Below, one piece after another: positions 36,258 to 44,965 of a DNA stretch of 64,000 nucleotides (its first letter is position 1; every line of letters starts with the position of its first letter). The notes beneath the pieces are model-generated. The model was not told the origin of the DNA. It worked only from the letters and a program-made list of their open reading frames with translations, and ran no database searches. The position numbers and the translations under genes were made by a program. The stretch lies in contig NZ_MUNW01000031.1 in NCBI RefSeq assembly GCF_002002725.1, forward strand, positions 40,959-104,958, in the 5' to 3' direction. Source of the stretch: Sinorhizobium sp. A49. GTDB lineage: Bacteria; Pseudomonadota; Alphaproteobacteria; Rhizobiales; Rhizobiaceae.

Positions 36258-36704
36258 ATGGAACTCACCATCAATGGGACCAAACACCAGGTCGACATCG
36301 AACCCGACACACCGCTGCTTTGGGTCCTTCGCGACGAACTCGCCATGACCGGCACGAAGTACGGTTGCGGACTCGCCCAATGTGGCGCCTGCACCGTGCT
36401 TGTCGATGGACAAGCGACGCGGTCTTGCGTCACGCCCGTTGAGAGCGTCGCCGGCGCCGACATCATGACGATCGAGGCGGTTGCTGATGACCCGGTTGGT
36501 CAAAAGGTCGTTGAGGCCTGGGTGGCCAACCAGGTCGCCCAATGCGGCTACTGCCAGTCCGGTCAGGTCATGGCGGCAACGGCGCTCTTGAAACAAACCC
36601 CGAAGCCGACGGACGAGGACATTGCCGGTGCGATGGTCAACCTCTGTCGCTGTGGCACCTACAACGCGATCGCGGCGGCTGTCCGCGATGCCGCGCAAGC
36701 TTGA
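36258..36704 (+). CDS. Molybdenum hydroxylase [2Fe-2S] subunit (IorA-like)
   Basis: A 148-residue two-cluster iron-sulphur protein of the xanthine-dehydrogenase family. The plant-ferredoxin-type cluster ligands are in YGCGLAQCGACTVLVDG plus a later Cys (RSCVTP); the second cluster ligands are QCGYCQSGQ and CRCGTY. It passes electrons from the Mo subunit to a cytochrome. An AAGGAG site precedes the ATG. It is 13 bp from the Mo-subunit gene, and a c-type cytochrome completes the set. This gene order is that of isoquinoline 1-oxidoreductase, nicotinate hydroxylase and membrane-linked aldehyde dehydrogenase systems. Confidence 0.94.
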   Translation: MELTINGTKHQVDIEPDTPLLWVLRDELAMTGTKYGCGLAQCGACTVLVDGQATRSCVTPVESVAGADIMTIEAVADDPVGQKVVEAWVANQVAQCGYCQSGQVMAATALLKQTPKPTDEDIAGAMVNLCRCGTYNAIAAAVRDAAQA

Positions 36705-36717
36705 TTGGAGGTGCATC

Positions 36718-38964
36718 ATGAACGACATGACTCCCATTAATCCCGAGGTTCAAGCCAGCTACAACGGCAAGCCCTTCAAGGTATCACGACGCGGCTTTCT
36801 TGGCGCATCGCTCGGCGCGCTTGTTCTTGGCGTGACGCTTCCGGCGGCTCGAACCCGCGCACTAGCGGCCGCTCCGGCGTCCGTCTCGCCAGGTTCCCGG
36901 GTTGCGGCATTCCTGGAAATCCGGCCCGACAGCACGGTACTTTTCCGCAGTGCCTTCATTGAAGGAGGCCAGGGGATCTTTACCGCCATGGCGCAGATCG
37001 TCGGCGAGGAACTGGACGTCGATCCGGCGAACTTCGTCGTGGAAGGCGCTCCCCCCGGCCCGGATTATCTCCTGACTGGCGGCGGGCGGTTCACGGGCGG
37101 CAGTATGTCGGTCCGCATGAGCTACGACACGATGCGCAAGCTCGGTGCATCCGCTCGGCAAATGCTGCTGCAGGCGGCCGCGACAAAGCTTGGTGTGCCT
37201 GCGTCAGAGCTTTCGACGGAACCGGGGAGGGTCGTCCACGCCACTTCGGGTCGCACAGTTGCCTACGGTGAAATAGCCGACGACGCAGCGAAGTTGCCAC
37301 TACCGGCCGACGTCGCGCTCCGCGATCGGGCGAACTTCCGCTGGATCGGCAAGCCGTTTGCGCGTCTTGACGCGCGCGACAAATCGACGGGTAAGGCGAA
37401 GTACTCGATCGACCAGACGATCGATGGCATGCTTTACGCCGCTGTCCAGCACAGCCCGCGACTCGGGGGCGAGCCCGAGGCTCTGCAGAATGAAGCCGAT
37501 GTTCAGGGCATGCCTGGGGTTCACTCCATCCACAGACTTCCGGGCGCAGTTGCCGTGGTCGCAAACAGTTGGTGGCGCGCCCGCCGGGCCGTCGAGGCCT
37601 TGCAGGTGAACTGGACTGAGGCCCCTTCCACGGCTTCGCATCCGATGCCAGCCGATTTCTCGTCTGACGCGCATATGGCGAAGTTGAAAGCCACATCCGG
37701 CGATGGCGTGGCCTTCGAAACGGAGGGCGATGCGGCTGGCACGCTTGCGGGAGCGGCGCGTGTGATCGAAGCGGTCTATGACGCACCCTATCTCGTGCAT
37801 GGACAGCTTGAACCGCCATCGGCGCTCGCGCGCTGGAACGAGGACGGATCACTCGAGTTATGGATTCCCAATCAAGCACCCGAGATGTTCCAGGCCGATG
37901 CCGCGAAGGTCGCCGGCATCGCACCAGAGAAGGTCATTATCCACTCACCGATGCTGGGCGGTTTCTTCGGACGCCACTTTCTCTATCAGACGGCGAACCC
38001 TTATCCCCAGGCGATTCTGCTTGCCAAGGCAGTTGGACGTCCGATCAAACTGCTTTGGAGCCGCGAGGAGGAGTTTCTTCGTGATGCGCTGAGGCCGATG
38101 GCGGCGGTCCGTTTCCGTGGCGGGCTTGATGCCAGCGGCATGCCGGTGGCACTCTCAGCGGTCGCGGTCGGAGAAGGACCCACGGGCCGCTGGTTTGGTC
38201 GCCAGCCCAATAAGGTCGACAGTTCCGCCGTCGAGGGGATAGCCGGCAAGGTCTATGCGATCCCTAATCGACGTGTCGGCCAGATCCATGTTGACGACCC
38301 CGCGATCATCGGCTTTTGGCGTTCTGTCGGTCATTCGATGAACGACTTTTTCTACGAGACGTTCTTCGATGAGATGGCGGATGCAGGTCAGCAGGATCCT
38401 TACGAACTGCGCCTCCGTCTCCTGGCTGGCAGTCCACGTCACAAGACGCTGCTGGAGGCCGTGGCTGATCTCTCCGGCGGGTGGAAGCGTGGACCGTTCG
38501 CTGCCGAAGACGGCACCCGGCGCGCGAGAGGCGTCGCTATGGCCTCGCCGTTTGGCAGCGAAGTGGCGACGATCGCCGAGGTGTCGTTGCGCGATGGTGA
38601 AATCGCCGTACATGACGTTTGGGTGGCGATCGATCCCGGCAGCATCGTCAATCCTGCAATTATCGAAGCGCAGATGAACTCGGCCGTTGCCCTTGGACTT
38701 TCATCGGCTCTGCTTGAGGAAGTCGTCTACGTAAACGGCGTGCCGCAAGCACGAAACTACGACGGCTATCAGATCCTAACGCCAGACCGCATGCCGCGGG
38801 TTCATGTCCGGATCGTCGAGAGCGGTGCGCCCATGGGTGGTATTGGCGAGCCAGGTCTGCCCGGCGTTCCGCCGGCCGTAGCCAATGCCCTCTCAGTCCT
38901 CGCCGGCGAGCGTGTTCGAAGCCTGCCAATGTCCAAATTCGATCTCAAGGAGGTTGACGGTTGA
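36718..38964 (+). CDS. Molybdenum hydroxylase large subunit (IorB-like), Tat-exported
   Basis: A 748-residue molybdopterin-binding subunit of the isoquinoline 1-oxidoreductase beta type. A Tat signal (SRRGFLGASLGALVLG, residues 23-38) shows it is exported with its cofactor. The two Ald_Xan_dh_C2 modules are recognisable: FIEGGQGIFTAMAQIVGEEL and RFTGGSMSVR early, LGGFFGRHF in the middle, and GAPMGGIGEPGLPGVPPAVANAL near the end, where GEPGLP holds the catalytic base Glu. It hydroxylates an N-heterocycle or oxidises an aldehyde with water-derived oxygen. The ATG at 36718 follows TTGGAGGTG. Its substrate is unknown. A maturation gene, xdhC, is present nearby only as a broken copy at 42285. Confidence 0.93.
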   Translation: MNDMTPINPEVQASYNGKPFKVSRRGFLGASLGALVLGVTLPAARTRALAAAPASVSPGSRVAAFLEIRPDSTVLFRSAFIEGGQGIFTAMAQIVGEELDVDPANFVVEGAPPGPDYLLTGGGRFTGGSMSVRMSYDTMRKLGASARQMLLQAAATKLGVPASELSTEPGRVVHATSGRTVAYGEIADDAAKLPLPADVALRDRANFRWIGKPFARLDARDKSTGKAKYSIDQTIDGMLYAAVQHSPRLGGEPEALQNEADVQGMPGVHSIHRLPGAVAVVANSWWRARRAVEALQVNWTEAPSTASHPMPADFSSDAHMAKLKATSGDGVAFETEGDAAGTLAGAARVIEAVYDAPYLVHGQLEPPSALARWNEDGSLELWIPNQAPEMFQADAAKVAGIAPEKVIIHSPMLGGFFGRHFLYQTANPYPQAILLAKAVGRPIKLLWSREEEFLRDALRPMAAVRFRGGLDASGMPVALSAVAVGEGPTGRWFGRQPNKVDSSAVEGIAGKVYAIPNRRVGQIHVDDPAIIGFWRSVGHSMNDFFYETFFDEMADAGQQDPYELRLRLLAGSPRHKTLLEAVADLSGGWKRGPFAAEDGTRRARGVAMASPFGSEVATIAEVSLRDGEIAVHDVWVAIDPGSIVNPAIIEAQMNSAVALGLSSALLEEVVYVNGVPQARNYDGYQILTPDRMPRVHVRIVESGAPMGGIGEPGLPGVPPAVANALSVLAGERVRSLPMSKFDLKEVDG

Positions 38965-39335
38965 AGACACTCGTTCTGGCCTCTTTGGCTTCTCTCATCG
39001 TGGCCGGTAGTGTTGCGCCTGGCTATTCCCAGGAGACGGATGCCGCGCCTGGAGCGCGGCTGTTCCAGCAACGCTGCGGCACATGCCATCAGATCGCCAC
39101 CACTCGCAACGGCGTTGGGCCCCATCTGCAGGGGGTCGTCGGACGGACGGCCGGAAGTGATAAGGGCTTCAAATATTCTCCCGCCCTCAAGGCATCGGGA
39201 GTGACCTGGACGACGGAAACGCTGGATACGTTCCTGACAAACCCGGGCGCGATGGTCCGGGGCACGCGGATGACGCAACGCTTCAACAACGTGGAAGAGC
39301 GGCGTGCGATCATCGAGTTCCTCGGCTCACGCTAG
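38961..39335 (+). CDS. Periplasmic class I c-type cytochrome
   Basis: A 124-residue cytochrome c with a signal peptide (1-23, ending GYS), haem site CGTCH (Cys39, Cys42, His43) and a Met ligand in GTRM near residue 104. The NGVGPHLQGVVGR and FKYSPALKASG stretches are those of cytochrome c2-like proteins. It starts with TTG in a 4-bp overlap with the stop of the Mo subunit, so translation is coupled, and it is the expected electron acceptor of that enzyme. A strong hairpin follows at 39351. Confidence 0.92.
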   Translation: MKTLVLASLASLIVAGSVAPGYSQETDAAPGARLFQQRCGTCHQIATTRNGVGPHLQGVVGRTAGSDKGFKYSPALKASGVTWTTETLDTFLTNPGAMVRGTRMTQRFNNVEERRAIIEFLGSR

Positions 39336-39350
39336 GCACAGGCAAGCATG

Positions 39351-39387
39351 CGTGGTGGCGGCGGCATTGCTCGGCGCCGCCACCACG
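39351..39387 (+). terminator. Strong hairpin after the molybdenum hydroxylase operon
   Basis: A perfect 13-bp stem, CGTGGTGGCGGCG and its complement, encloses an 11-nt loop 16 bp after the cytochrome stop codon. It lacks a T-run, so it may act as a Rho-assisted terminator or 3'-end stabiliser. Confidence 0.6.
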
Positions 39388-39519
39388 CACTTCGTTGGTT
39401 TGCGGATTTATGCGTCCCTTCGATTAATGCAAGCGAACGATGTCGGCTAATTCGATTTCTTCCACCGTGCTAATCAGTTTCGCACGGGAGAAAACTCGCT
39501 GAATTGAAGGGCGAAACGA

Positions 39520-40710
39520 ATGACCCACGTGACGTACGAAGAGACACTGACAAAACCCGCCGCGGCCTGGGGCGCCGTCGTCTCGATGGCACTTTGTGTC
39601 GCGGTACTGATCGCTTCAGAGTTCATGCCCGTCAGTCTCCTGACGCCGATTGCAAGCGATCTTGTCATGACGGAAGGCCAGGTAGGACAGGCAATTTCGA
39701 TATCCGGGCTGTTCGCCGTGGTGACGAGCCTGTTCATCGCAGGGATCACCCGGAGCATCGATCGCAAGGTTGTCCTGTCGTCGTTCTCGGTCTTGCTGGT
39801 CGCTTCAGGCCTCATCGTTACATTTGCCCCGAACTACACAGTCCTGATGATTGGCCGCGCTCTGCTGGGAATAGCAATTGGCGGCTTCTGGTCGATGTCT
39901 ACCGCAATTGTCATGCGCCTCCTGCCCGCCACCGCTGTGCCGAAGGGGCTTGCGATATTGAACGCTGGGAACGCGATTGCGGCGACGATATCCGCACCGC
40001 TGGGCAGCTTTCTGGGCGACTACATTGGATGGCGCGGAGCATTTTTCTTCGTGGTGCCTTTGGCGCTGATCGCGCTTGTCTGGCAGTGGCTGAGCATTCC
40101 CTCGCTGCCGCCGCGTCGACGGAGCGCCGCCGGCAATGTTTTCCGCCTGCTCAAGCGCAGACAAGTCGCGATCGGCATGACAGCAATCCTGCTGCTGTTC
40201 ATGGGGCAATTTTCGCTTTTCACCTATCTCAGACCCTTCCTCGAGTCCGTCTCCGGCTACTCCGTTTCCGCCTTGTCTCTGGTGCTCTTGTTAATGGGAC
40301 TCGCCGGCGTGTTAGGAACCTGGAGCATCAGTTCGCTGCTTTCGACGCGCCTTTACCCGATCGTGGTTGGTATTCCCCTTGTCATGGCAGCGATCGCTGC
40401 AATGCTGATTGCATTTGGGTCGGCGAAGATTGCCGTTGCGGCCCTCCTGATTGCCTGGGGCTTCTTTGGCACCGCCGCGCCCGTCGGCTGGGGAACCTGG
40501 CTGAGCAGGGTACTCCACGATGATGCAGAGGCAGGCGGGGGACTGCAGGTCGCCGTCATCCAGTTTGCCATTACCGTTGGCGCGGCTGCTGGCGGATTCC
40601 TGTTCGACTGGAGCGGATGGTGGAGTTCGTTCGCATTGGCAGCCATTCTCCTGCTTGGATCGTCGGCGGCAGCTTTTGCGGCGTGGATGGATTGGGAGCG
40701 TTCAAAATGA
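39520..40710 (+). CDS. MFS efflux transporter (DHA1 family)
   Basis: A 396-residue twelve-helix major facilitator of the drug:H+ antiporter-1 type, close in pattern to AraJ/NepI. Features include SEFMPVSLLTPIASDL in helix 1, the GITRSIDRKVVL loop, RALLGIAIGGFWSMSTAIVMRL in helices 4-5 and NAGNAIAATISAPLGSFLGDYIGWRGAFF. NepI exports purine ribonucleosides and relatives export sugars or drugs. Its last codon overlaps the start of the cyclophilin-like gene (ATGA), so the two are translationally coupled. Confidence 0.9.
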   Translation: MTHVTYEETLTKPAAAWGAVVSMALCVAVLIASEFMPVSLLTPIASDLVMTEGQVGQAISISGLFAVVTSLFIAGITRSIDRKVVLSSFSVLLVASGLIVTFAPNYTVLMIGRALLGIAIGGFWSMSTAIVMRLLPATAVPKGLAILNAGNAIAATISAPLGSFLGDYIGWRGAFFFVVPLALIALVWQWLSIPSLPPRRRSAAGNVFRLLKRRQVAIGMTAILLLFMGQFSLFTYLRPFLESVSGYSVSALSLVLLLMGLAGVLGTWSISSLLSTRLYPIVVGIPLVMAAIAAMLIAFGSAKIAVAALLIAWGFFGTAAPVGWGTWLSRVLHDDAEAGGGLQVAVIQFAITVGAAAGGFLFDWSGWWSSFALAAILLLGSSAAAFAAWMDWERSK

Positions 40711-41156
40711 AACGGCAAGCCACGTCGATGACGCGCCGCACTCTGCTCGGCGCGGGTATCGTCGGCACGTCCTTGCCACATCTCGCATGGGCTGAGGAGC
40801 AGACACACATGAAGGCACGTTTCATCTTCGCTGATCACGACTTTACGGTGACACTAAATGACAATCCGTCTGCCCGTGACTTCGCCTCGAGGCTTCCGCT
40901 GGATCTGACGTTCTCGGATTTCTCCAACGAGAAAATCGCCTATCTGCCGCGCAAGCTCCATCTGGAAGCAAGAGGACCTTTCCCGAACGAGGCTGCAGGC
41001 GACCTCTGCTACTACATCCCGTGGGGCAATCTTGCCTTCTTCCACGGCGATTACATCTCAACGAGAGATCTCATCCGGCTCGGTCGCATTGATGGCGGCA
41101 TCGAGCCGTTGCTTACGCGCGGCGAGTTTCCGCTTCGCATCGAACGCCTGTCTTGA
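40707..41156 (+). CDS. Tat-exported cyclophilin-like-fold protein
   Basis: A 149-residue protein with a Tat-type signal (TRRTLLGAGIVG, then AWAEEQ) and a cyclophilin-like domain: FIFADHDFTVTLNDNPSARDFASRLPLDLTFSDF, KIAYLPRKL and GDLCYYIPWGNLAFFHGD. It shares the YLPRKL and PWGNL motifs with the protein at 32898-33368. It starts inside the stop codon of the MFS gene (ATGA overlap) and ends 22 bp before a zinc alcohol dehydrogenase gene, forming a three-gene unit. Its role is unknown. Confidence 0.83.
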   Translation: MKRQATSMTRRTLLGAGIVGTSLPHLAWAEEQTHMKARFIFADHDFTVTLNDNPSARDFASRLPLDLTFSDFSNEKIAYLPRKLHLEARGPFPNEAAGDLCYYIPWGNLAFFHGDYISTRDLIRLGRIDGGIEPLLTRGEFPLRIERLS

Positions 41157-41178
41157 CGCCATCGAAAGGGAGTGAAGC

Positions 41179-42195
41179 ATGCTGGCTACGGTTCTGCACG
41201 GCAAAGGCGATATCCGTTGCGAGGAGGTCGCCGAACCAAAAATTCTTAAGCCCACCGACGCTATCATCAAGTTGGCGGCTTCCTGTGTTTGCGGCTCCGA
41301 CCTATGGCCCTACCGTGGGCTCCAGTCGGTGGGCGGGCCGACACACATGGGCCATGAATATTGTGGCGTCGTCGTCGAAGTCGGCGAAGACGTCAAAACG
41401 GTGAAGCCAGGCCAGTTCGTCGTGGGATCATTCTGCATTTCCGACAATACGTGCCCCCACTGCCGCTTCGGTTTTCCGTCCTCCTGCGAACAGCGGGAGT
41501 TCATGTCTGGTGCGCAGGCGCCATATGCCAGAATTCCTCTTGCTGACGGCACCCTGGTGGCATCGCCGGAGATGCCGGAAGACGATCTCATTGCGAGCCT
41601 TTTGGCCGTTTCGGATGTTCTTGGCACCGGCTGGTATGCAGCCGACGCCGCGCGCGTCCAGCCCGGCTCGACGGCCGTCGTCGTCGGCGACGGCGCGGTC
41701 GGTCTGATGGGCGTGCTCTCGGCCAAGCAAATGGGGGCTGAAAAGATTATCGCCATGAGCCGGCACAAAACCCGTCAGGATCTCGCGCTCGAATTCGGTG
41801 CCACGCACATCGTCTCGGAACGAGGCGACGAAGGTGTCGCACGGGTCAAAGAGTTGACAGGCGGCGTGGGGGCTGAATCCGTTCTTGAATGCGTCGGAAC
41901 GCAGGAGGCGATGACGCAGGCGATGAACTGCGCCCGTCCCGGGGGCCACATCGGCTTTGTCGGCGTACCGCATGGTGTCCAGATCGATGGTCAGACCCTG
42001 TTCTTCGCCCAGAAGAGCCTGATGGGCGGCCCGGCGCCCGTCCGCCGCTATCTCCCCTATCTCATGGAACTTGTGCTGAACCGTGAGATCAATCCGGGGC
42101 AGGTCTTTGATCTCGAGGTTCCCCTCGCTGACGTCGCCGAAGGTTACCGCGCGATGGATGAGCGTCGCGCGATTAAGACTCTCCTGCGAGTCTGA
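41179..42195 (+). CDS. Zinc-dependent alcohol dehydrogenase (MDR family)
   Basis: A 338-residue medium-chain dehydrogenase. Catalytic-zinc ligands are Cys in SCVCGSD, the His/Glu pair in HMGHEYCGVV and a downstream residue; structural-zinc cysteines are in CPHCRFGFPSSC. The Rossmann glycine motif is VVVGDGAVGLMG. It oxidises an alcohol, or reduces the aldehyde, with NAD(P). It is the third gene of the MFS/cyclophilin-like unit, and its product may be linked to the exported compound. Confidence 0.92.
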   Translation: MLATVLHGKGDIRCEEVAEPKILKPTDAIIKLAASCVCGSDLWPYRGLQSVGGPTHMGHEYCGVVVEVGEDVKTVKPGQFVVGSFCISDNTCPHCRFGFPSSCEQREFMSGAQAPYARIPLADGTLVASPEMPEDDLIASLLAVSDVLGTGWYAADAARVQPGSTAVVVGDGAVGLMGVLSAKQMGAEKIIAMSRHKTRQDLALEFGATHIVSERGDEGVARVKELTGGVGAESVLECVGTQEAMTQAMNCARPGGHIGFVGVPHGVQIDGQTLFFAQKSLMGGPAPVRRYLPYLMELVLNREINPGQVFDLEVPLADVAEGYRAMDERRAIKTLLRV

Positions 42196-42284
42196 GAGCG
42201 AGGCATGCAGCCGGGTGGGCCACTCCGCCTCGCACTCTAACCTGGCGCCGAGGGGGCGGTGGCCGTCCAATTCATGGAACTGAT

Positions 42285-42835
42285 GTGAACGACAATCCGC
42301 TTCTTTTGCCGACTCCTGCCAGGGCGCTTCTGACGGATGACCCCATTGAACTTCTCAAGTTTGCCGCTGCAGCATTCAAGGACTCGCAGGTAGCGATCGC
42401 AACGCTCGTTGAAATCCGGGGCGGTGCTGCGCGATCACTCGGCTCACAGGTGATTGTGCTCAGCGATGGTCGCTTTGCCGGATACGTTTCTGGAGGGTGC
42501 GTCGAAGCTGCCGTCGCCGCTGAAGCACTGCTTGCCATGGCAGAGGGTCGCGATCGAACTTTTCCGCCGTCCTGCTTCTACACCATAACCTCGAACAAGC
42601 GATGCCGGTTCTTGAGGCCGCGCTGCGAACCTCATGCTTCTACCTTGGCGCTCTGGGGAGCAAGCGGACACATCAACGGCGCCTCAATCGTTTGCTGAGG
42701 CTAGGACACGGTCAACCCGAACTGGCACGCATCAAAGCACCGATAGGTCTGTTCGGCCCCGCCCGCGATTCTGCTTCCCTGGCACTTTCAATCCTCGCGG
42801 ATGTGGCAGCGTCCCGCTCGGCGGCGTTCGGATGA
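42285..42835 (+). pseudogene. Broken xdhC-family gene (internal deletion and frameshift)
   Basis: The first 95 codons give an XdhC/CoxI N-terminal domain (AAAFKDSQVAIATLVEIRGGAARSLGSQ, FAGYVSGGCVEAAVAAEALLAM). Near 42570 the frame shifts, and the other frame gives the XdhC Rossmann-domain end (LEQAMPVLEAALRTSCFYLGALGSKRTHQRRLNRL and KAPIGLFGPARDSASLALSILADV). About 120 residues between these two parts are missing. XdhC chaperones sulphurate and insert the molybdenum cofactor into xanthine-dehydrogenase-type enzymes, such as the one encoded at 36258-38964. That enzyme therefore needs a working copy elsewhere, or is inactive. Confidence 0.85.
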
Positions 42836-42901
42836 GCCTTGAGTGTTACAAACTCCCCTGTCACCTGCCTCCAAATCCGAGTTCCTCATCTGAGAGTCAT
42901 C

Positions 42902-43006
42902 GAACCGGAAATACAGCCAGACCGCACGGGCGATGATCGATGGTGGAAAGCGGTTATTCTTGTAACAGATGGTCGGAGAGCTCATCTCAAACCCGTAATC
43001 CTCCAA
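42902..43006 (-). mobile_element. IS6-family transposase, N-terminal fragment
   Basis: About 35 codons on the minus strand read YKNNRFPPSIIARAVWLYFRF, the standard N-terminal region of IS6/IS26-type transposases, then lose similarity. The rest of the element is gone. It sits between the broken xdhC gene and the nucleotidyltransferase gene; the rest of 42836-43181 shows nothing further. Confidence 0.75.
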
Positions 43007-43150
43007 CCGTTAAGCTGCAGACAACGTGACATCGCCGGCTTTGAAGCTGGGACGGACCGGGCAAAAGCAGGTACTGCTGCCTTTCGGGCCTCATCGTGCT
43101 TTCTCTGGCTTTCAATCTGGCCAACTTTATCTTGTTCTGTGAGGCTGCTT

Positions 43151-43179
43151 GTTATACCTTTTCACAAAAAGGGTATAAC
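43151..43179. promoter_or_regulatory. Inverted repeat just upstream of the nucleotidyltransferase
   Basis: GTTATACC (43151-43158) and GGTATAAC (43172-43179) are perfect inverted arms separated by 13 bp. They end 2 bp before the ATG at 43182, over the ribosome-binding position. This suits an autoregulatory operator or an RNA hairpin that hides the start. Confidence 0.55.
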
Positions 43180-43181
43180 TC

Positions 43182-44270
43182 ATGAAAACCATCGACCTCA
43201 TGTATCAAACGATGCTCGCGGAGTTGGGCCAGCGGTCACTCGATGCGACGTGGACGGCGGACTTTCCATCCGAAGGCCGCTTCACGCCGGTCACAGTGAA
43301 GGAGCGTCGCTACTGGTACTTCGACGTTCCCGATGGAAATGGTGGTAAGACCCGTCGCTACGTCGGCCCCGCAGATGACCCTGAGATTTCAAAGCGGGTC
43401 GCGGACTTTCAAGCTCAGAAGGATGATCTCCGCGCGCGCCGTCGCCTGGTCACTACCCTCACCCGTGAAGGCGGGATGATCGCGCCCGACAAGATGTCCG
43501 GTGATGTCGTGGAGGCGCTGGCGCACGGAGGTCTATTCCGGCTGCGTGGCGTACTGATCGGTACAGTCGCATTCCAATGTTACGCCGGGCTCCTCGGCGT
43601 GCGTCTGCCGATGGCTGCAGTCCTGACAGGGGATGCGGACATCGCCCAAGACTACGCCATCAGTCATGAGGTCAAAGATAGCCTACCGCCGATCGTCGAC
43701 CTGCTGCAATCGGTTGATCCGACTTTCCGGGCCGTCCCGCATCGATCGGGAGCCGCGGCCTCGTCCGCTTTTGTCAGCAGCTCCGGCTATCGGGTGGAGT
43801 TCCTGACCTCGAACAGAGGCAGCGACGACTATACCGACCAACCCGCGAAGATGCCTGCCTTGGGCGGCGCAGGCGCGGATCCGCTACGCTTCCTCGATTT
43901 CCTGATCAGAGATCCCATTCGTACGATCCTGCTCCACAAGTCCGGTGTCCCTGTAACTATCCCAGCCCCGGAGCGCTACGCCGTCCACAAGCTTATTGTG
44001 GCGTCGCGTCGCCACACCGATGGCCAGAGCGCCGTGAAGCGTGACAAGGATGTTCGTCAAGCCGCGCTCTTGTTCGAAGCACTCCTGCAGACACGAAGGG
44101 CCTCCGACTTGGCTCTTGTCTACAACGAGGCGTGGAAACGCGGCGCGAATTGGCAGGAAGGCATTCGCGCCGGGGCAGGTATGCTGATGGACGACGAGAG
44201 GAACCGTTTGAGCGAATGTCTCCAGGTCGGAGCGCGGGAGATCGGCGAAGACGTCACAATGCCTTTCTAA
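43182..44270 (+). CDS. GSU2403-type nucleotidyltransferase-fold protein
   Basis: A 362-residue protein matching the GSU2403 (NTP_transf_8) family. The N-terminal module begins with YQTMLAELGQRSLDATW and YWYFDVPDGNGGKTRRYVGP; the nucleotidyltransferase fold includes LRGVLIGTVAFQCYAGLLG, TGDADIAQDYAIS (the DAD metal site) and VEFLTSNRG; and the C-terminal part has PERYAVHKLIVASRR. The fold is like AbiEii/MNT toxins, which modify tRNA or proteins with nucleotides, but the function of this family is not established. No antitoxin gene adjoins it. The inverted repeat at its start suggests tight control. Confidence 0.82.
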   Translation: MKTIDLMYQTMLAELGQRSLDATWTADFPSEGRFTPVTVKERRYWYFDVPDGNGGKTRRYVGPADDPEISKRVADFQAQKDDLRARRRLVTTLTREGGMIAPDKMSGDVVEALAHGGLFRLRGVLIGTVAFQCYAGLLGVRLPMAAVLTGDADIAQDYAISHEVKDSLPPIVDLLQSVDPTFRAVPHRSGAAASSAFVSSSGYRVEFLTSNRGSDDYTDQPAKMPALGGAGADPLRFLDFLIRDPIRTILLHKSGVPVTIPAPERYAVHKLIVASRRHTDGQSAVKRDKDVRQAALLFEALLQTRRASDLALVYNEAWKRGANWQEGIRAGAGMLMDDERNRLSECLQVGAREIGEDVTMPF

Positions 44271-44367
44271 TGGGAGGAAATGTGGTGGAATTTTACCGAC
44301 TGACCTTGTCCATTGGCTGTCGGCAAAATTCCGATTGCGATGGCAGGTTCTCGTTCTGTGCGTCTTG

Positions 44368-44383
44368 GATCGCATAATGTATC
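44368..44383 (+). repeat. dif-like 16-bp motif (copy B)
   Basis: gatcgcataatgtatc in the same orientation as copies A, C and D. It lies 97 bp after the nucleotidyltransferase stop and 58 bp beyond the 3' end of an XRE-type reading frame on the minus strand. The left flank does not match copies A or C. Confidence 0.75.
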
Positions 44384-44441
44384 GACTGTAACGATACCCG
44401 ACGACAGGCGCTCAGGCCTGAGTGGCCGGCTGAAGCGATCG

Positions 44442-44702
44442 CTATCTCGCGGTTCTTTTTGTTAGCGGTCTGCGACCACTCTTTAGTGGCTCGATGACGG
44501 TTGTTCCCGATGGACTTTTTTCAAAGAACTCAGCGAGCTCGCAATTCATCACTAGGGCAAGCTTTTCAAGGCTAACGACGGTGGGATTCTTGGTTCCGCG
44601 TTCCAGGTGGCCTGCGTGCGAGCGCTCAAGACCCATCGCGAGCGCCAGATCGTCCTGAGATATCTGTCGCTCAACCCGCAGTCGTCTGAGATTTAAAGCG
44701 AC
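44442..44702 (-). pseudogene. XRE-family regulator lacking its start
   Basis: About 86 codons encode an almost complete XRE helix-turn-helix protein (LNLRRLRVERQISQDDLALAMGLERSHAGHLERG, then FFEKSPSG and a basic tail). Its first residues and start codon are missing. The frame instead runs upstream through unrelated sequence, a fragment of an epimerase gene in another frame. It is a homologue of the intact XRE at 48912-49178. An internal start (MGLERS) would cut the HTH in half. Confidence 0.75.
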
Positions 44703-44703
44703 C

Positions 44704-44898
44704 AGCCACGTCGAGCACCGTTTGGCCAGCCGAGGTCGGTCCGATATCCCCCGGCCCGTGCATCCAACCCGGAAGCACCATGGCTGCCCAGAAATCGGGA
44801 TGTTTTTCGAGAAAACCGAGCACCACGCGGTCCGACAGGATCTTGCTGCGGTAATAATCGGTCCTGGAGACCGGCTCCGGTGGGTGTCCACACAAAGG
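44704..44898 (-). pseudogene. NAD-dependent epimerase/dehydratase fragment
   Basis: About 65 codons read DYYRSKILSDRVVLGFLEKH, FWAAMVLPGWMHGPGDIGPTSAGQTVLDVA. DYYRSK is the extended-SDR YxxxK active site and PGWMHGPG the following substrate loop. Both ends are missing; the 3' break lies exactly where the truncated XRE gene begins, 2 bp away. It is a remnant of an extended SDR (dihydroflavonol-reductase/epimerase type). Confidence 0.75.
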
Positions 44899-44965
44899 CG
44901 CGATCCGATAGGGTCCGATTTCACGTTGATGGCGGCCTCGGCTGCGCCGAGTAGTGGCACTTGCT

